Part shown: positions 54,490 to 62,880 of the stretch, piece by piece | Layout of the letters: every line of letters begins with the position of its first letter | Numbering within the stretch: the stretch's first letter is position 1 | Assembly: GCF_900116555.1 (NCBI RefSeq) | Contig: NZ_FPAT01000001.1 | Coordinates: 620,001 to 684,000, forward strand | From: Actinopolyspora lacussalsi subsp. righensis | GTDB lineage: Bacteria > Actinomycetota > Actinomycetes > Mycobacteriales > Pseudonocardiaceae | Direction: 5' to 3' | Length of the DNA: 64,000 nucleotides | The notes under the pieces: model-generated | What the model was told of the DNA's origin: nothing | The model's input: the letters and a program-made list of their open reading frames with translations, nothing else | Databases searched by the model: none | Made by a program: the position numbers and the translations under genes

Positions 54490-56112
54490 TCACCGGGCCC
54501 GCCTCGGCGCACGGTCGCGGTAGCGCCGCAGTGAGGTCGACAGCACAGCCCCCGCGCCGAGGGCGGTCACCAACCAGGTGACGTAGCGGCCCAGGAAGGT
54601 GGCCACCGTGTTCGACGAACGCAGCGGCACGTCGGCCACGACCGTCTCGGCGGTGAACTGCTCCGTGCTCCGCCGCACGCTCCCGTCCGGCCGCACCACG
54701 GCACTGACCCCGGAGGTGGCTGCCACGAGCGCCGCACGATCGTGTTCGACCGCACGCAACCGGGCCATGGCCAGCTGCTGATAACTCATCTCCGAACGGC
54801 CGTACCACGCGTTGTTGGTGGGTAACGCGAACAGATCGGCCCCGGCACGCGCCGCTTCCCGGAACACGTCGTCGTAGGCCACGTCGTAACAAATCCCCAC
54901 TCCCAGCCGTGCGGGTCCGGCGGCCAGCACCCCCGGATCCTCCCCCGCGGTCATGTCCTGCTGGAACCTCTGAACGAAAGGACTCACCGCACCCGCCACC
55001 GAGCGCAGCGGAATCTTCTCGGCGAACGGAACCAGGTGCTGCTTGACGTATTCCCCGGTGGCCCCGTTGTCCGGTCCCCAACGCACGATGCGATTGCTGA
55101 ACCCACCGTCCGGACCGTAAGCGAGACCACCGACGATCACCGGCGCATCGATCCGCTCGGCGACACGCCGCAACGCCGGATCCCGCCGCTGTGCTCCCCA
55201 GGAGCCGACCTGTTCGGGCAGCAGCACGAAGTCGGGGCGTCGAACCCGTCCGGCGGCCACGTCCGCCGCCAACCGGCGAGCGGCCCGGATGTGGTTCGCC
55301 TGCAGCTGCTCGTCCCGATACAGCAGATCCAGACCGACGTTGGGGGCATTGCCCTGCACGACGGCCACCGTGACGGTCCCGGATCGACTTCCCGCACCGA
55401 CGGTGGGAAGCACCGCCAGTCCCGCCATGACGGGCACCAGGACCGCGCAGACCGGCACGACGAACAGCCGAACCGTGCCACGGATCCCCCCTCGGCCGCG
55501 CTCGACACCGCCTAGTGGCCACGGCGACCGGCTCACCGACTCGGCCAGTCCCGCCCCGATCAGTGCCACGGCGAAGCCGACCAGCGCGGTGCCCCCGAGC
55601 GACGCGAGCGGCAGCAGCACACCATCGGTCTGGGTGAACGCCAGCCGCCCCCACGGGAAGCCGCCGAAAGGCAGCGCGGAACGCAGCACCTCGGCCGCCA
55701 GGAAAACAGCCGCCTGCCAGACGGGGGCGGCGGGCAGGCGGGTGACCCGGGCCGCACCCGCTCCGGCGAGGCCGAAGAACAGCGCTTGGACCAGACACAC
55801 CCCGAGCCACGGCCACGGACCGAACTGCGCACCGAGGAAATCCAGCAGCCAGCCGAGCAGCGGGAGGGTGTAGGCCAGCCCGAACAGCAGCCCGTACCAG
55901 AAGCCGGCCCGGGCACGGCCTCCGCGCACGGCGAGCACGAGACCGGCCACCGCTATCGGGGAGAGCCACCACAGCTCACGCGGTGGGCACGACCAGTAAA
56001 GCAGGAGCCCGGCGAGCACGGCCGACACGAGCCGCACCGGTATCGAGAAGCGAGCGCGTTTCGAACGGATTCCGGCCCGGAGGCCGGTATACCGTTCGCC
56101 TCCCGAACTCAC
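54490..56112 (-). CDS. lnt: Apolipoprotein N-acyltransferase
   Basis: Membrane enzyme that adds the third acyl chain to lipoproteins. About six N-terminal membrane segments (residues 10-230) precede a nitrilase-fold domain. Its triad is visible as Glu in VLLPEQVGSW, Lys in VKQHLVPFAEKIPLR and Cys in GVGICYDVAYDD. In Mycobacterium tuberculosis this enzyme and Ppm1 are one fused protein; here they are neighbouring genes. The start is unsure: GTG 56112 is used, but the frame is open to 56181. Confidence 0.88.
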   Translation of the reverse strand: MSSGGERYTGLRAGIRSKRARFSIPVRLVSAVLAGLLLYWSCPPRELWWLSPIAVAGLVLAVRGGRARAGFWYGLLFGLAYTLPLLGWLLDFLGAQFGPWPWLGVCLVQALFFGLAGAGAARVTRLPAAPVWQAAVFLAAEVLRSALPFGGFPWGRLAFTQTDGVLLPLASLGGTALVGFAVALIGAGLAESVSRSPWPLGGVERGRGGIRGTVRLFVVPVCAVLVPVMAGLAVLPTVGAGSRSGTVTVAVVQGNAPNVGLDLLYRDEQLQANHIRAARRLAADVAAGRVRRPDFVLLPEQVGSWGAQRRDPALRRVAERIDAPVIVGGLAYGPDGGFSNRIVRWGPDNGATGEYVKQHLVPFAEKIPLRSVAGAVSPFVQRFQQDMTAGEDPGVLAAGPARLGVGICYDVAYDDVFREAARAGADLFALPTNNAWYGRSEMSYQQLAMARLRAVEHDRAALVAATSGVSAVVRPDGSVRRSTEQFTAETVVADVPLRSSNTVATFLGRYVTWLVTALGAGAVLSTSLRRYRDRAPRRAR

Positions 56113-56298
56113 CCTGGGGACAACCAACCGATCAACCTTCGCCGCCAACGAGCAACTCGGCCACCGCCATCGGCGGCACACGGGGCGAATCTACTCCGCC
56201 GGTACGCTCCCCCGAACACGCGTGGTGGTGGCGACGCTCACGGCAACAGGGCGGCGGGCTCCCGGCTCCGGTACCGCCCGGTCAGTGATCCCGACGGC

Positions 56299-57915
56299 TC
56301 ACTGGTCCTCGTCCCCGGGGTCGCGCTGGTGAATGGTTTCACCGCGCAGCACGGTGCGCAGACAACGCGGCAGTCTCGCCTCGGGGGACACGTCCGGCAG
56401 GTCGGGAACGCCGGAACGGGAATCGGTCGACCAGCGACGTACGCGCGAGTCCTGCACCGGTGAGACGAACTCGTCGACGTTCCACACCGCGTAGGTGGCC
56501 GTGGCTCCCGGAACAAGGGTTCCGGTCACGCCGTCGTCGACTCCCGCTGCTCGCCAACCGCCCCTGGTGTGCGCGTTGAACGCGGCCCGCGGGGAGATGC
56601 CGAAGCCCTCGGTCCGGTGGTGCACGGCGGCTCGGATCGCCTCCCAGGGGCCGAGGGGGGTGACCGGAGCGTCGGAACCGAACGCGAGCACCAGACCACT
56701 GGAGGCCAGCTCGGAGAACGGGTTCAACCTCGCACCCCGCCGCGGGCCGAGCCTGCTGGCGTACATCCGCGAGGTGCCACCCCACGAGGAGTCGAAGCAG
56801 GGCTGCACCGAGGCCACCACTCCGTAGCCCGCCAATTCGCCGGCGAGCTCACCGTCGATCATCTCCAGGTGTTCCAGTCGATGCCGGCTGCCCGCCAGTT
56901 CCGGGGTGCCGACCACTCGGGCGGCACGTCGGAACCCCTCACCCACCTCGGCGACCCCGGCATCGCCTATGACGTGGAAACCGGCCTGCACACCGTTGCG
57001 AGTGCAGTCCACGAGGTGCTCGGCGATGGCGTCGGCATCGAGGTAGAGCACTCCCGAGGTGGTGGGCGAGTCGGTGTAGGGCTCCCGCAGCGCCGCGGTG
57101 CGCGACCCCAGCGCACCGTCCACGAACAGATCGCCCCCGAGCCCTTTGGCCCCGAGCTCTCGCCCGGTCTCCAGTGCCCCCAGTTCCCCCCAGTAGCCGA
57201 CGACCTCGGGAACCCCGCCCTGCCTGGAGAGCATCATCAGATCCGCGAGATCGTCGGCACCCGAGATGTCCGGTCCCGCGCATTCGTGAACACTGGCTAT
57301 GCCCTGCGAGGCCGCGTGACGCAGGAAAGCGGCCTGGGCCTCCCTGCGCTGCAGCGGGCTGAGCGATTCCCGCGCGGCGCTGCGGGCGTGATGGTGCGCG
57401 ACGCGTGTGAGTGGCCCCTGCTCGTCCCAGCCCTCGGCCCCCTTCGCCAACGGCGCCCGGTCGAGCAGCGCGCTGGAGACGAGCGCCGAGTGCACGTCGA
57501 TGCGGGACAGGTAGACCGGAGCCCCGCGGGCGGCCTCGTCCACCTCGGCCCTGGTGGGAGGACGTTGTTCGGGCCACCAGCTCTCGTCCCAGCCGTGCCC
57601 CCAGACGAGCCTGCCGGGGTGCTCGGCCACGTAGTCCCGCAGCGCGTGCAGGAACTCGGTCAGCGAGGCGCACCCCGTGAGGTCGAGTCCGTTGAGCAAC
57701 AGACCGCTCGAGGTCGCGTGCACGTGCGAATCCACGAAGGCAGGCGCCACGAACGCGCCGTCCAGCTCGACGATGTCGGCGTCCGGATGCAACGCACGGC
57801 CAACCGTGTCGGTGCCAACCCAGGCGATGGTGCCGTCCTTGACGGCCATCGCGGTGGCGTCCGGATTGCCCGGCGAATGGATTCGCCCGCCGAGCAAGAG
57901 CGTGGTGTCGGACAT
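56299..57915 (-). CDS. Amidohydrolase, YtcJ-like
   Basis: A 538-residue metal-dependent hydrolase. The N-terminal composite barrel starts TLLLGGRIHSPG. FVDSHVHATSSG is the metal-binding HxH, HVIGDAG and HRLEHLEMID give further His ligands, and LAFGSDAPVTPLGP the catalytic Asp. ATG 57915 (MSDTTLL) is chosen from the N-terminal homology of the family. Substrate unknown; relatives hydrolyse amides or cyclic amides. It keeps the lnt-amidohydrolase-fxsA order of related genomes. Confidence 0.87.
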   Translation of the reverse strand: MSDTTLLLGGRIHSPGNPDATAMAVKDGTIAWVGTDTVGRALHPDADIVELDGAFVAPAFVDSHVHATSSGLLLNGLDLTGCASLTEFLHALRDYVAEHPGRLVWGHGWDESWWPEQRPPTRAEVDEAARGAPVYLSRIDVHSALVSSALLDRAPLAKGAEGWDEQGPLTRVAHHHARSAARESLSPLQRREAQAAFLRHAASQGIASVHECAGPDISGADDLADLMMLSRQGGVPEVVGYWGELGALETGRELGAKGLGGDLFVDGALGSRTAALREPYTDSPTTSGVLYLDADAIAEHLVDCTRNGVQAGFHVIGDAGVAEVGEGFRRAARVVGTPELAGSRHRLEHLEMIDGELAGELAGYGVVASVQPCFDSSWGGTSRMYASRLGPRRGARLNPFSELASSGLVLAFGSDAPVTPLGPWEAIRAAVHHRTEGFGISPRAAFNAHTRGGWRAAGVDDGVTGTLVPGATATYAVWNVDEFVSPVQDSRVRRWSTDSRSGVPDLPDVSPEARLPRCLRTVLRGETIHQRDPGDEDQ

Positions 57916-58114
57916 GTATCGGACCTGGCCCCTGTAGTTCACCCTCGCGTGTGCAACCTGCGCGAACCGCCCGACCGTCACTCGGCGTGTTCCGAGTCGC
58001 GTATCCGGCCGTACCGCCGTGCGGCACTACCGTCACGGCTCGTGGCCGTCGGTCGCGGTCGCCCCCGAGTAGCTTAACCCGCTGCTTGTACTCGCCCGAC
58101 CACAGCCGACCCAC

Positions 58115-58726
58115 TCAGGACTGTCGCCGGTCCTGGTCGTCTTCCTCGTCGGTTCCACCCCGGCGGAGCGGATTGGAACCGTGATCGTACCGCTCGTGAT
58201 CGTCGTCCTCCGAGACGGATATGACCTCGCCGTCGATCACGTCCTCGTCACCGCTACCGGTCGACTGCCCACGACCGGCTCCGAAACCGGGGGCGGTGAA
58301 CGCGTCCGGACCGAACGCCGCGGAGTCGAAACCGGCAGGACCGAAACCGGCCATGCGTTCCCGCATCAACCGCTGCCTGCGTTCGGCGCTGCGCCGCATC
58401 CGGGTTCGCAGTACCGCACGGACCGGAGGCAACAGCAACAGCAGACCGAACAGATCGCTGATCAGGCCGGGGATCATGATCAGGAATCCGCTGCCACTCA
58501 CGAGCACGCCGTCCGAGATCTCACGCTCGGGGGGCCGGCGCGACCGGGCCGCCTCGGAGAACTCGCGCAGCGTCCTGCGCCCCTCACGGCGCAGCAACCA
58601 GGATCCGATCAGCGCACCGGCGAGCAGTAACCCGATAGTGGGAAAAACCCCGATGAGCTGACCGACCAGAACAAGTACGCTGACCTCGACGGCGAACCCG
58701 ACGAGCAGCAGGATCAGTATCGGCAC
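58115..58726 (-). CDS. fxsA: FxsA-family membrane protein
   Basis: A 203-residue protein. Residues 1-45 form two membrane segments (ILLLVGFAVEVSVLVLVGQ, TIGLLLAGALIGSWLL). ISDGVLVSGSGFLIMIPGLISDLFGLLLL is the FxsA signature and a third/fourth segment. The C-terminal 100 residues are a charged, Gly/Phe-rich cytoplasmic tail. In Escherichia coli FxsA relieves F-plasmid exclusion of phage T7; the general role is unknown. Confidence 0.88.
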   Translation of the reverse strand: MPILILLLVGFAVEVSVLVLVGQLIGVFPTIGLLLAGALIGSWLLRREGRRTLREFSEAARSRRPPEREISDGVLVSGSGFLIMIPGLISDLFGLLLLLPPVRAVLRTRMRRSAERRQRLMRERMAGFGPAGFDSAAFGPDAFTAPGFGAGRGQSTGSGDEDVIDGEVISVSEDDDHERYDHGSNPLRRGGTDEEDDQDRRQS

Positions 58727-58931
58727 GTCGCGCTGGCACCTCCGCTAACAGAACCTTCTGCAGACAACAACGCGCGAGTAAACCGAATTACTCCCGAGGC
58801 CCGGTTCGTCCCACGCCGCCCCACCTCCGGAACCGGCCGGCGGCGAGTCGGGACGGTGGTGTCCGAAACGTTACCCGAACTCGGATCGGGCACCGTGCCA
58901 CCCACCACCCACGGGGCCATAGACTTCGGGG

Positions 58932-60044
58932 GTGATGCGAACACGCACAGCCAAACTGATCACCCTGTTCCTGGTCGGAAGCGTGTTCGCACTGGTGCTG
59001 CTCGTCAGCGACAGACCGGTGCAGGTACCACAACCACCGGAGCCGGAACTGCCCCGCGCGGTGGTCACCCTGGGCGACAGCACGATCTCCGGCGAGGGTG
59101 CGGGCGATTACCTCCCCGGTACCGACGGGCGCGACGGCAACTGGTGTCACCGCTCCTCCGAGGCCATGGTGCACCAACTGCGGCTGCCTACCGATGTGAA
59201 ACGCTTCAACCTCGCCTGTTCCGGTGCGAAAGCGGGTACCGTCGGCCTCGACTCCGGTTCGGACGACGGCAGGCCCTCGCAGGCGGGCCAGCTCGCACGG
59301 CTCGCCGAGCGATACCGCATCACCGACATCGTGGTGGCTGTCGGTGCGAACAACGAACCCGATTTCGTGGGTGTGCTGAACGCCTGCGTCCGCGCGTGGT
59401 TCACCAAGAGTTCGGGCGGCTGCTCGCGGCGGCTGCGGGACGAGTGGCCCGACCGCGTGGCGGAGATGCGGCCCAAGGTCGCCGACGCGCTGGCCGACAT
59501 CAAGAACGTCATGCGCCGCGCCGGCTACTCGCGGGACAGCTACTCGCTGGTGCTGCAGTCCTACGCCTCCCCGGTCGCGCCGGGCATTCGCCCGGATCTG
59601 CGAGGACTGTCCGGCTGTCCGTTACGCACCGTCGACGTGCGTTGGGTCCGCGACACTGCCGTCCCGCAACTCTCGGAGGGACTGCGCGAGGTGGCCGAGC
59701 AACAGGACGTGCGGTTCCTCGACCTCGCACGCGCCGGGTACGGGCACGAGGCCTGTACCACACCGAGCGAATCGGCGGACACGGAATGGTTCCGCCGCCT
59801 CGCAGTCGACTGGCAGGATCTGGAGCACGACGAACGCGCCCCGCACGCGATGCAGGAGTCGTTTCACCCCAACGCGGCCGGATACGAGCGCATAGCGGGT
59901 TGCCTCGAGGACTTCCTGCCGTCCGGTAGACAACAGGCGGAGTGCGTCACCACCGGCGACGGAGCCCTGCGCGTGGCTCCGCTCGACGGAAACACCGCCG
60001 AACCGCTCCCGGGGGAGAGCTCGGACACCGTCACCCCACCTTGA
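58932..60044 (+). CDS. Secreted SGNH/GDSL-type hydrolase
   Basis: A 370-residue exported esterase-like protein. A single N-terminal hydrophobic helix (residues 8-26) acts as signal or anchor. TLGDSTISGEGAGDY holds the nucleophile Ser (block I), ACSGAKAGT, VVAVGANNEPDF (block III Asn) and FHPNAAGYERIAG (Asp/His block V variant with His). Cys pairs suggest extracellular disulphides. It is convergent with the methyltransferase gene, the two 3' ends overlapping by 14 bp. Confidence 0.85.
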   Translation: MMRTRTAKLITLFLVGSVFALVLLVSDRPVQVPQPPEPELPRAVVTLGDSTISGEGAGDYLPGTDGRDGNWCHRSSEAMVHQLRLPTDVKRFNLACSGAKAGTVGLDSGSDDGRPSQAGQLARLAERYRITDIVVAVGANNEPDFVGVLNACVRAWFTKSSGGCSRRLRDEWPDRVAEMRPKVADALADIKNVMRRAGYSRDSYSLVLQSYASPVAPGIRPDLRGLSGCPLRTVDVRWVRDTAVPQLSEGLREVAEQQDVRFLDLARAGYGHEACTTPSESADTEWFRRLAVDWQDLEHDERAPHAMQESFHPNAAGYERIAGCLEDFLPSGRQQAECVTTGDGALRVAPLDGNTAEPLPGESSDTVTPP

Positions 60045-60735
60045 ATGCCTTGACGAACAGGAACACGGGTTTGCTGCTCAGTTCCACGTACGCGTCGGGG
60101 GAGAGCTCGTTGAGCTCGGGCAGCGGACGCGGTTCACCGATGGTGTCGACCACGAAGCCGGAGCGGTGCAGTTGCTCGAACACCGCCGAGAGGGGTCTGC
60201 GGTAGAAGGACACCGAAACCTCCTGCCCGCCCACCGGCCACGTCTCGGTGACCAGTTCGGTACGCAGGTAGTCGGGACGTCCGAACCACTGCCAGTCGGC
60301 GGCGGGGTGATGTACCGAGAACACCAGCTCGCCATCGGCCACCAGGCACCTGTTGAGTTCGGTCAACAACGGTTCCCAGTCCGCCAGGTAGTGCAGCACC
60401 AGGGAGGCCACCACCAGGTCGGTGCTGGAATCGGTGACGAGATCGAGCGGTTCGGACAGATCCGCCACGTCGAACTCGGCGCGACCGTCGAGTCTGCGAC
60501 GGGCGAGTTCGACCATCCTGGGCTCGCGGTCCACTCCGAACACCGCGGCGCCACGTTCGACGAGCTGCTCGGACAGCACACCGGCGGCACATCCGAGTTC
60601 GAGCACTCGCTTGCCGGCTACGTCGCCGGCGAGGTCCAGTACGGCCGGACGGTCGTAGTAGGCATTGGCCGGGCTGTGTTCGGAGTGCAGGGCGTAGGCT
60701 TCCGCGAACTGATCGTAGATCGTATTGCGTGCCAC
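60031..60735 (-). CDS. Class I SAM-dependent methyltransferase
   Basis: A 234-residue methyltransferase. VLELGCAAGVLSEQL is the SAM-binding motif I, VFGVDREPRM the acidic loop, and DLVVASLVLHYLADW motif IV. It resembles UbiE/small-molecule methyltransferases. The substrate is not predictable. The 3' end overlaps the end of the convergent SGNH gene. Confidence 0.85.
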   Translation of the reverse strand: MARNTIYDQFAEAYALHSEHSPANAYYDRPAVLDLAGDVAGKRVLELGCAAGVLSEQLVERGAAVFGVDREPRMVELARRRLDGRAEFDVADLSEPLDLVTDSSTDLVVASLVLHYLADWEPLLTELNRCLVADGELVFSVHHPAADWQWFGRPDYLRTELVTETWPVGGQEVSVSFYRRPLSAVFEQLHRSGFVVDTIGEPRPLPELNELSPDAYVELSSKPVFLFVKAFKVG

Positions 60736-60773
60736 CCGATTACGGTAGTGGAATTTCCGGCGATCTTCCTACC

Positions 60774-60804
60774 GTGCGACACGCCGTTCTCCGGCGTGTC
60801 GCAC
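60774..60804 (-). terminator. Terminator hairpin downstream of the lrp-type gene
   Basis: A perfect 13-bp stem, GTGCGACACGCCG at 60774-60786 and CGGCGTGTCGCAC at 60792-60804, with a 5-nt loop. It lies between the Lrp-type gene and the methyltransferase gene on the leftward strand. Confidence 0.65.
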
Positions 60805-60937
60805 TTGTACTCACCCGAACTCGAATTCCGTTAGCTCTTCGCCACCACCAGCGCCGACCCCCAACGCCCCCGCAGGCAGCGTTCCGACCACCCTCGCAGG
60901 CCGAACTCCTACCACCCGCGCCACCGGCACCGCCGCG

Positions 60938-61032
60938 GGTTCTCCCGTGCGGCTCTCGCGAGGAAGGCCCGACGTTGTGTAGTAACTACCCGATGTCGGG
61001 TCTCCCGAAGCGAGAGCCGCACGGGAGGTTCC
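60938..61032. repeat. Dispersed hairpin repeat, copy B
   Basis: A long palindromic structure. A perfect 16-bp stem, CCCGTGCGGCTCTCGC at 60944-60959 and GCGAGAGCCGCACGGG at 61010-61025, encloses a second nested stem (CCCGAC at 60968 and GTCGGG at 60995, with GTAG/CTAC inside). Its complement shares three sequence blocks with 52572-52645. It lies just past the 3' end of the Lrp-type gene. Confidence 0.7.
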
Positions 61033-61072
61033 GCCAAGCGCCCATCCCGGCAGACCGGGACGCGAATCCCCC

Positions 61073-61546
61073 CTAAAGTTCCGGGGCGCGATTCTCGAAG
61101 GGGGTGGACAGGACCACGGTGGTCCGGGTGGAAACCTTCGCCGACTCGCGGATCTGCCGCAGCAGATCCTCCAACGCCAGCGGCGAGGCCACCCGAACCT
61201 GCAGGATGTAGGATTCGTCACCGGCCACCGAGAAGCAGGACTCGATCTCCGGCAGATGCTCCAACCGCTGTGGATAGTCGTCCGGAGCCGCCGGGTCGAT
61301 CGGGGTGAGCGAGATGAACGCCGTCAGCGGCAGCCCGATCTGCTCTCCGTCCACCCTGGCCGTGTAACCGCGCAGCGCTCCGCGTTGTTCCAGCCTCCGG
61401 ACACGTTGGTGCACCGCCGAGACGCTGAGCCCGACCCGCTCGCCGAGATCGGTGAAACTGCACCGCCCGTCCCGGAGCAGTTCGCGGAGAATGGCCCGAT
61501 CGGTCGCCTCGAGTTCGGAACTCTGCGCGGCATTCCGGTCTGTCAC
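61073..61546 (-). CDS. Lrp/AsnC-family transcriptional regulator
   Basis: A 157-residue regulator. The winged helix at residues 13-60 (LEATDRAILRELLRDGRCSFTDLGERVGLS) is followed by a RAM ligand-binding domain (LPEIESCFSVAGDESYILQV). It overlaps the peptidase gene (ATGA) and so is co-transcribed with it. It may sense an amino acid or peptide and control peptidase or transport genes. Confidence 0.9.
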   Translation of the reverse strand: MTDRNAAQSSELEATDRAILRELLRDGRCSFTDLGERVGLSVSAVHQRVRRLEQRGALRGYTARVDGEQIGLPLTAFISLTPIDPAAPDDYPQRLEHLPEIESCFSVAGDESYILQVRVASPLALEDLLRQIRESAKVSTRTTVVLSTPFENRAPEL

Positions 61547-62697
61547 GTCGGCAGCACCACCAACTCGTGCGGCTGGTTGTTCACACTCTCGACACCGTGC
61601 TCGGTGACCACGACGATGTCCTCGATCCTGGCACCCCAGTGTCCCTGTTGGTAGATGCCCGGCTCGATGCTGAACGCCATTCCCGGTTCGAGCGCGATCT
61701 CGTTGCCCCCCATGATGTAGGGCTCCTCGTGCACGTCCAGACCGATGCCGTGCCCGGTGCGGTGCACGAAGTAGTCACCGAAGCCGGCAGCGGCGATCGG
61801 TTCCCTGGCGGCGGCGTCAACCTCGGCGGGCGTGGCTCCGGGGCGCACCCGTTCCACGGCGGCCCGCTGGGCGGCGTGCAGCACCTCGTAGGTGTCACGC
61901 ACGTCGGAGTCCCGCGGCTCGCCCAGCGAATAGGTGCGGGTGCAGTCCGAGTTGTAGCCGCTGGGCATGGGGCCGCCGATGTCCACCACGACCACGTCGC
62001 CCTCCCGGATCACCCGGTCGGAAAGCGCGTGGTGCGGGCTGGCCCCGTTCGGGCCGGAACCGACGATCACGAACTCGGCCTCGGCGTGCCCCTCCTCGAG
62101 GATCGCCCTGCTGATGTCGGCGCCCACCTCGGCCTCGGTGCGACCGACTCGCAGGAACTCGCCCATCCGGGCATGTACCCGGTCGATGGCGGCGCCGGCC
62201 TCGCGCAGGGCGTCGATCTCGGCGGGGTCCTTGCGCATCCGCAGGGCGCGCAGCACCGGGTTGGCCAGCACCTGCTCGGTCTCCGGCAGGGCGGTGCGCA
62301 GCGGCAGGGTGTGCAGGGCGGGCATCACGTCCGCCACACCCACCCGGGAAGGGGTGGCACCGTCACGACGCAGCAGATCCGCCACGATGCCGTGTGGATC
62401 CTGCCCGTCCACCCAGGTGACGATCTCCAGCCCGAGTTCCCGCGCGGGCACCTCGGAGTAACCGAGTTCCTCGAGTTTGGGAACGACCAGCACGGGCGAA
62501 GCCGTGCTGCCCGCCGCGGGCAGCACCAGGCAGCTGAGGCGTTCGAAGGACTCACCGTCCACCCCGATGAGGTAACCGAGGTCGGAGCCGGGCGAGATCA
62601 GCAGCGCGTCGATGTCCGCGCCTGCGGCCTTCTCGGCCGCGTGCTGTAGCCGCGCCGAGAGCACTGTGGGGTCCTGCTTCGTTGCAACGGTGGACAT
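61543..62697 (-). CDS. M24-family metallopeptidase (Xaa-Pro aminopeptidase-like)
   Basis: A 384-residue pita-bread-fold aminopeptidase. An N-terminal creatinase-like domain (residues 1-150) precedes the catalytic part: VVDIGGPMPSGYNSDCTRTY (metal Asp pair), FVHRTGHGIGLDVHEEPYI (His and Glu), MAFSIEPGIY (Glu) and RIEDIVVVTEHG (Glu). All metal ligands look intact. It probably removes residues ahead of proline from short peptides, and heads a two-gene unit with the Lrp-type regulator. Confidence 0.9.
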   Translation of the reverse strand: MSTVATKQDPTVLSARLQHAAEKAAGADIDALLISPGSDLGYLIGVDGESFERLSCLVLPAAGSTASPVLVVPKLEELGYSEVPARELGLEIVTWVDGQDPHGIVADLLRRDGATPSRVGVADVMPALHTLPLRTALPETEQVLANPVLRALRMRKDPAEIDALREAGAAIDRVHARMGEFLRVGRTEAEVGADISRAILEEGHAEAEFVIVGSGPNGASPHHALSDRVIREGDVVVVDIGGPMPSGYNSDCTRTYSLGEPRDSDVRDTYEVLHAAQRAAVERVRPGATPAEVDAAAREPIAAAGFGDYFVHRTGHGIGLDVHEEPYIMGGNEIALEPGMAFSIEPGIYQQGHWGARIEDIVVVTEHGVESVNNQPHELVVLPT

Positions 62698-62828
62698 GGC
62701 CCAACTCTAAGTGTCCCGGTTACGGGGAGGTCGGCTGGCCGGGGTGCCGAGAAAACCGCACCGGGGCGGAGGCTTCCGGCGACTCGTACCACGGGCGCCA
62801 CGTCTCCGACGGTACGAGAGCGACGTGA

Positions 62829-62874
62829 CGGTTCCGGAGCGCACAACGGGAGGGAGAGAAGCGCTCCGGAACCG
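62829..62874 (-). terminator. Terminator of the right-edge MFS gene
   Basis: A perfect 14-bp inverted repeat, CGGTTCCGGAGCGC at 62829-62842 and GCGCTCCGGAACCG at 62861-62874, with an 18-nt loop, 7 bp beyond the MFS stop on the minus strand. Confidence 0.7.
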
Positions 62875-62880
62875 ACACGC

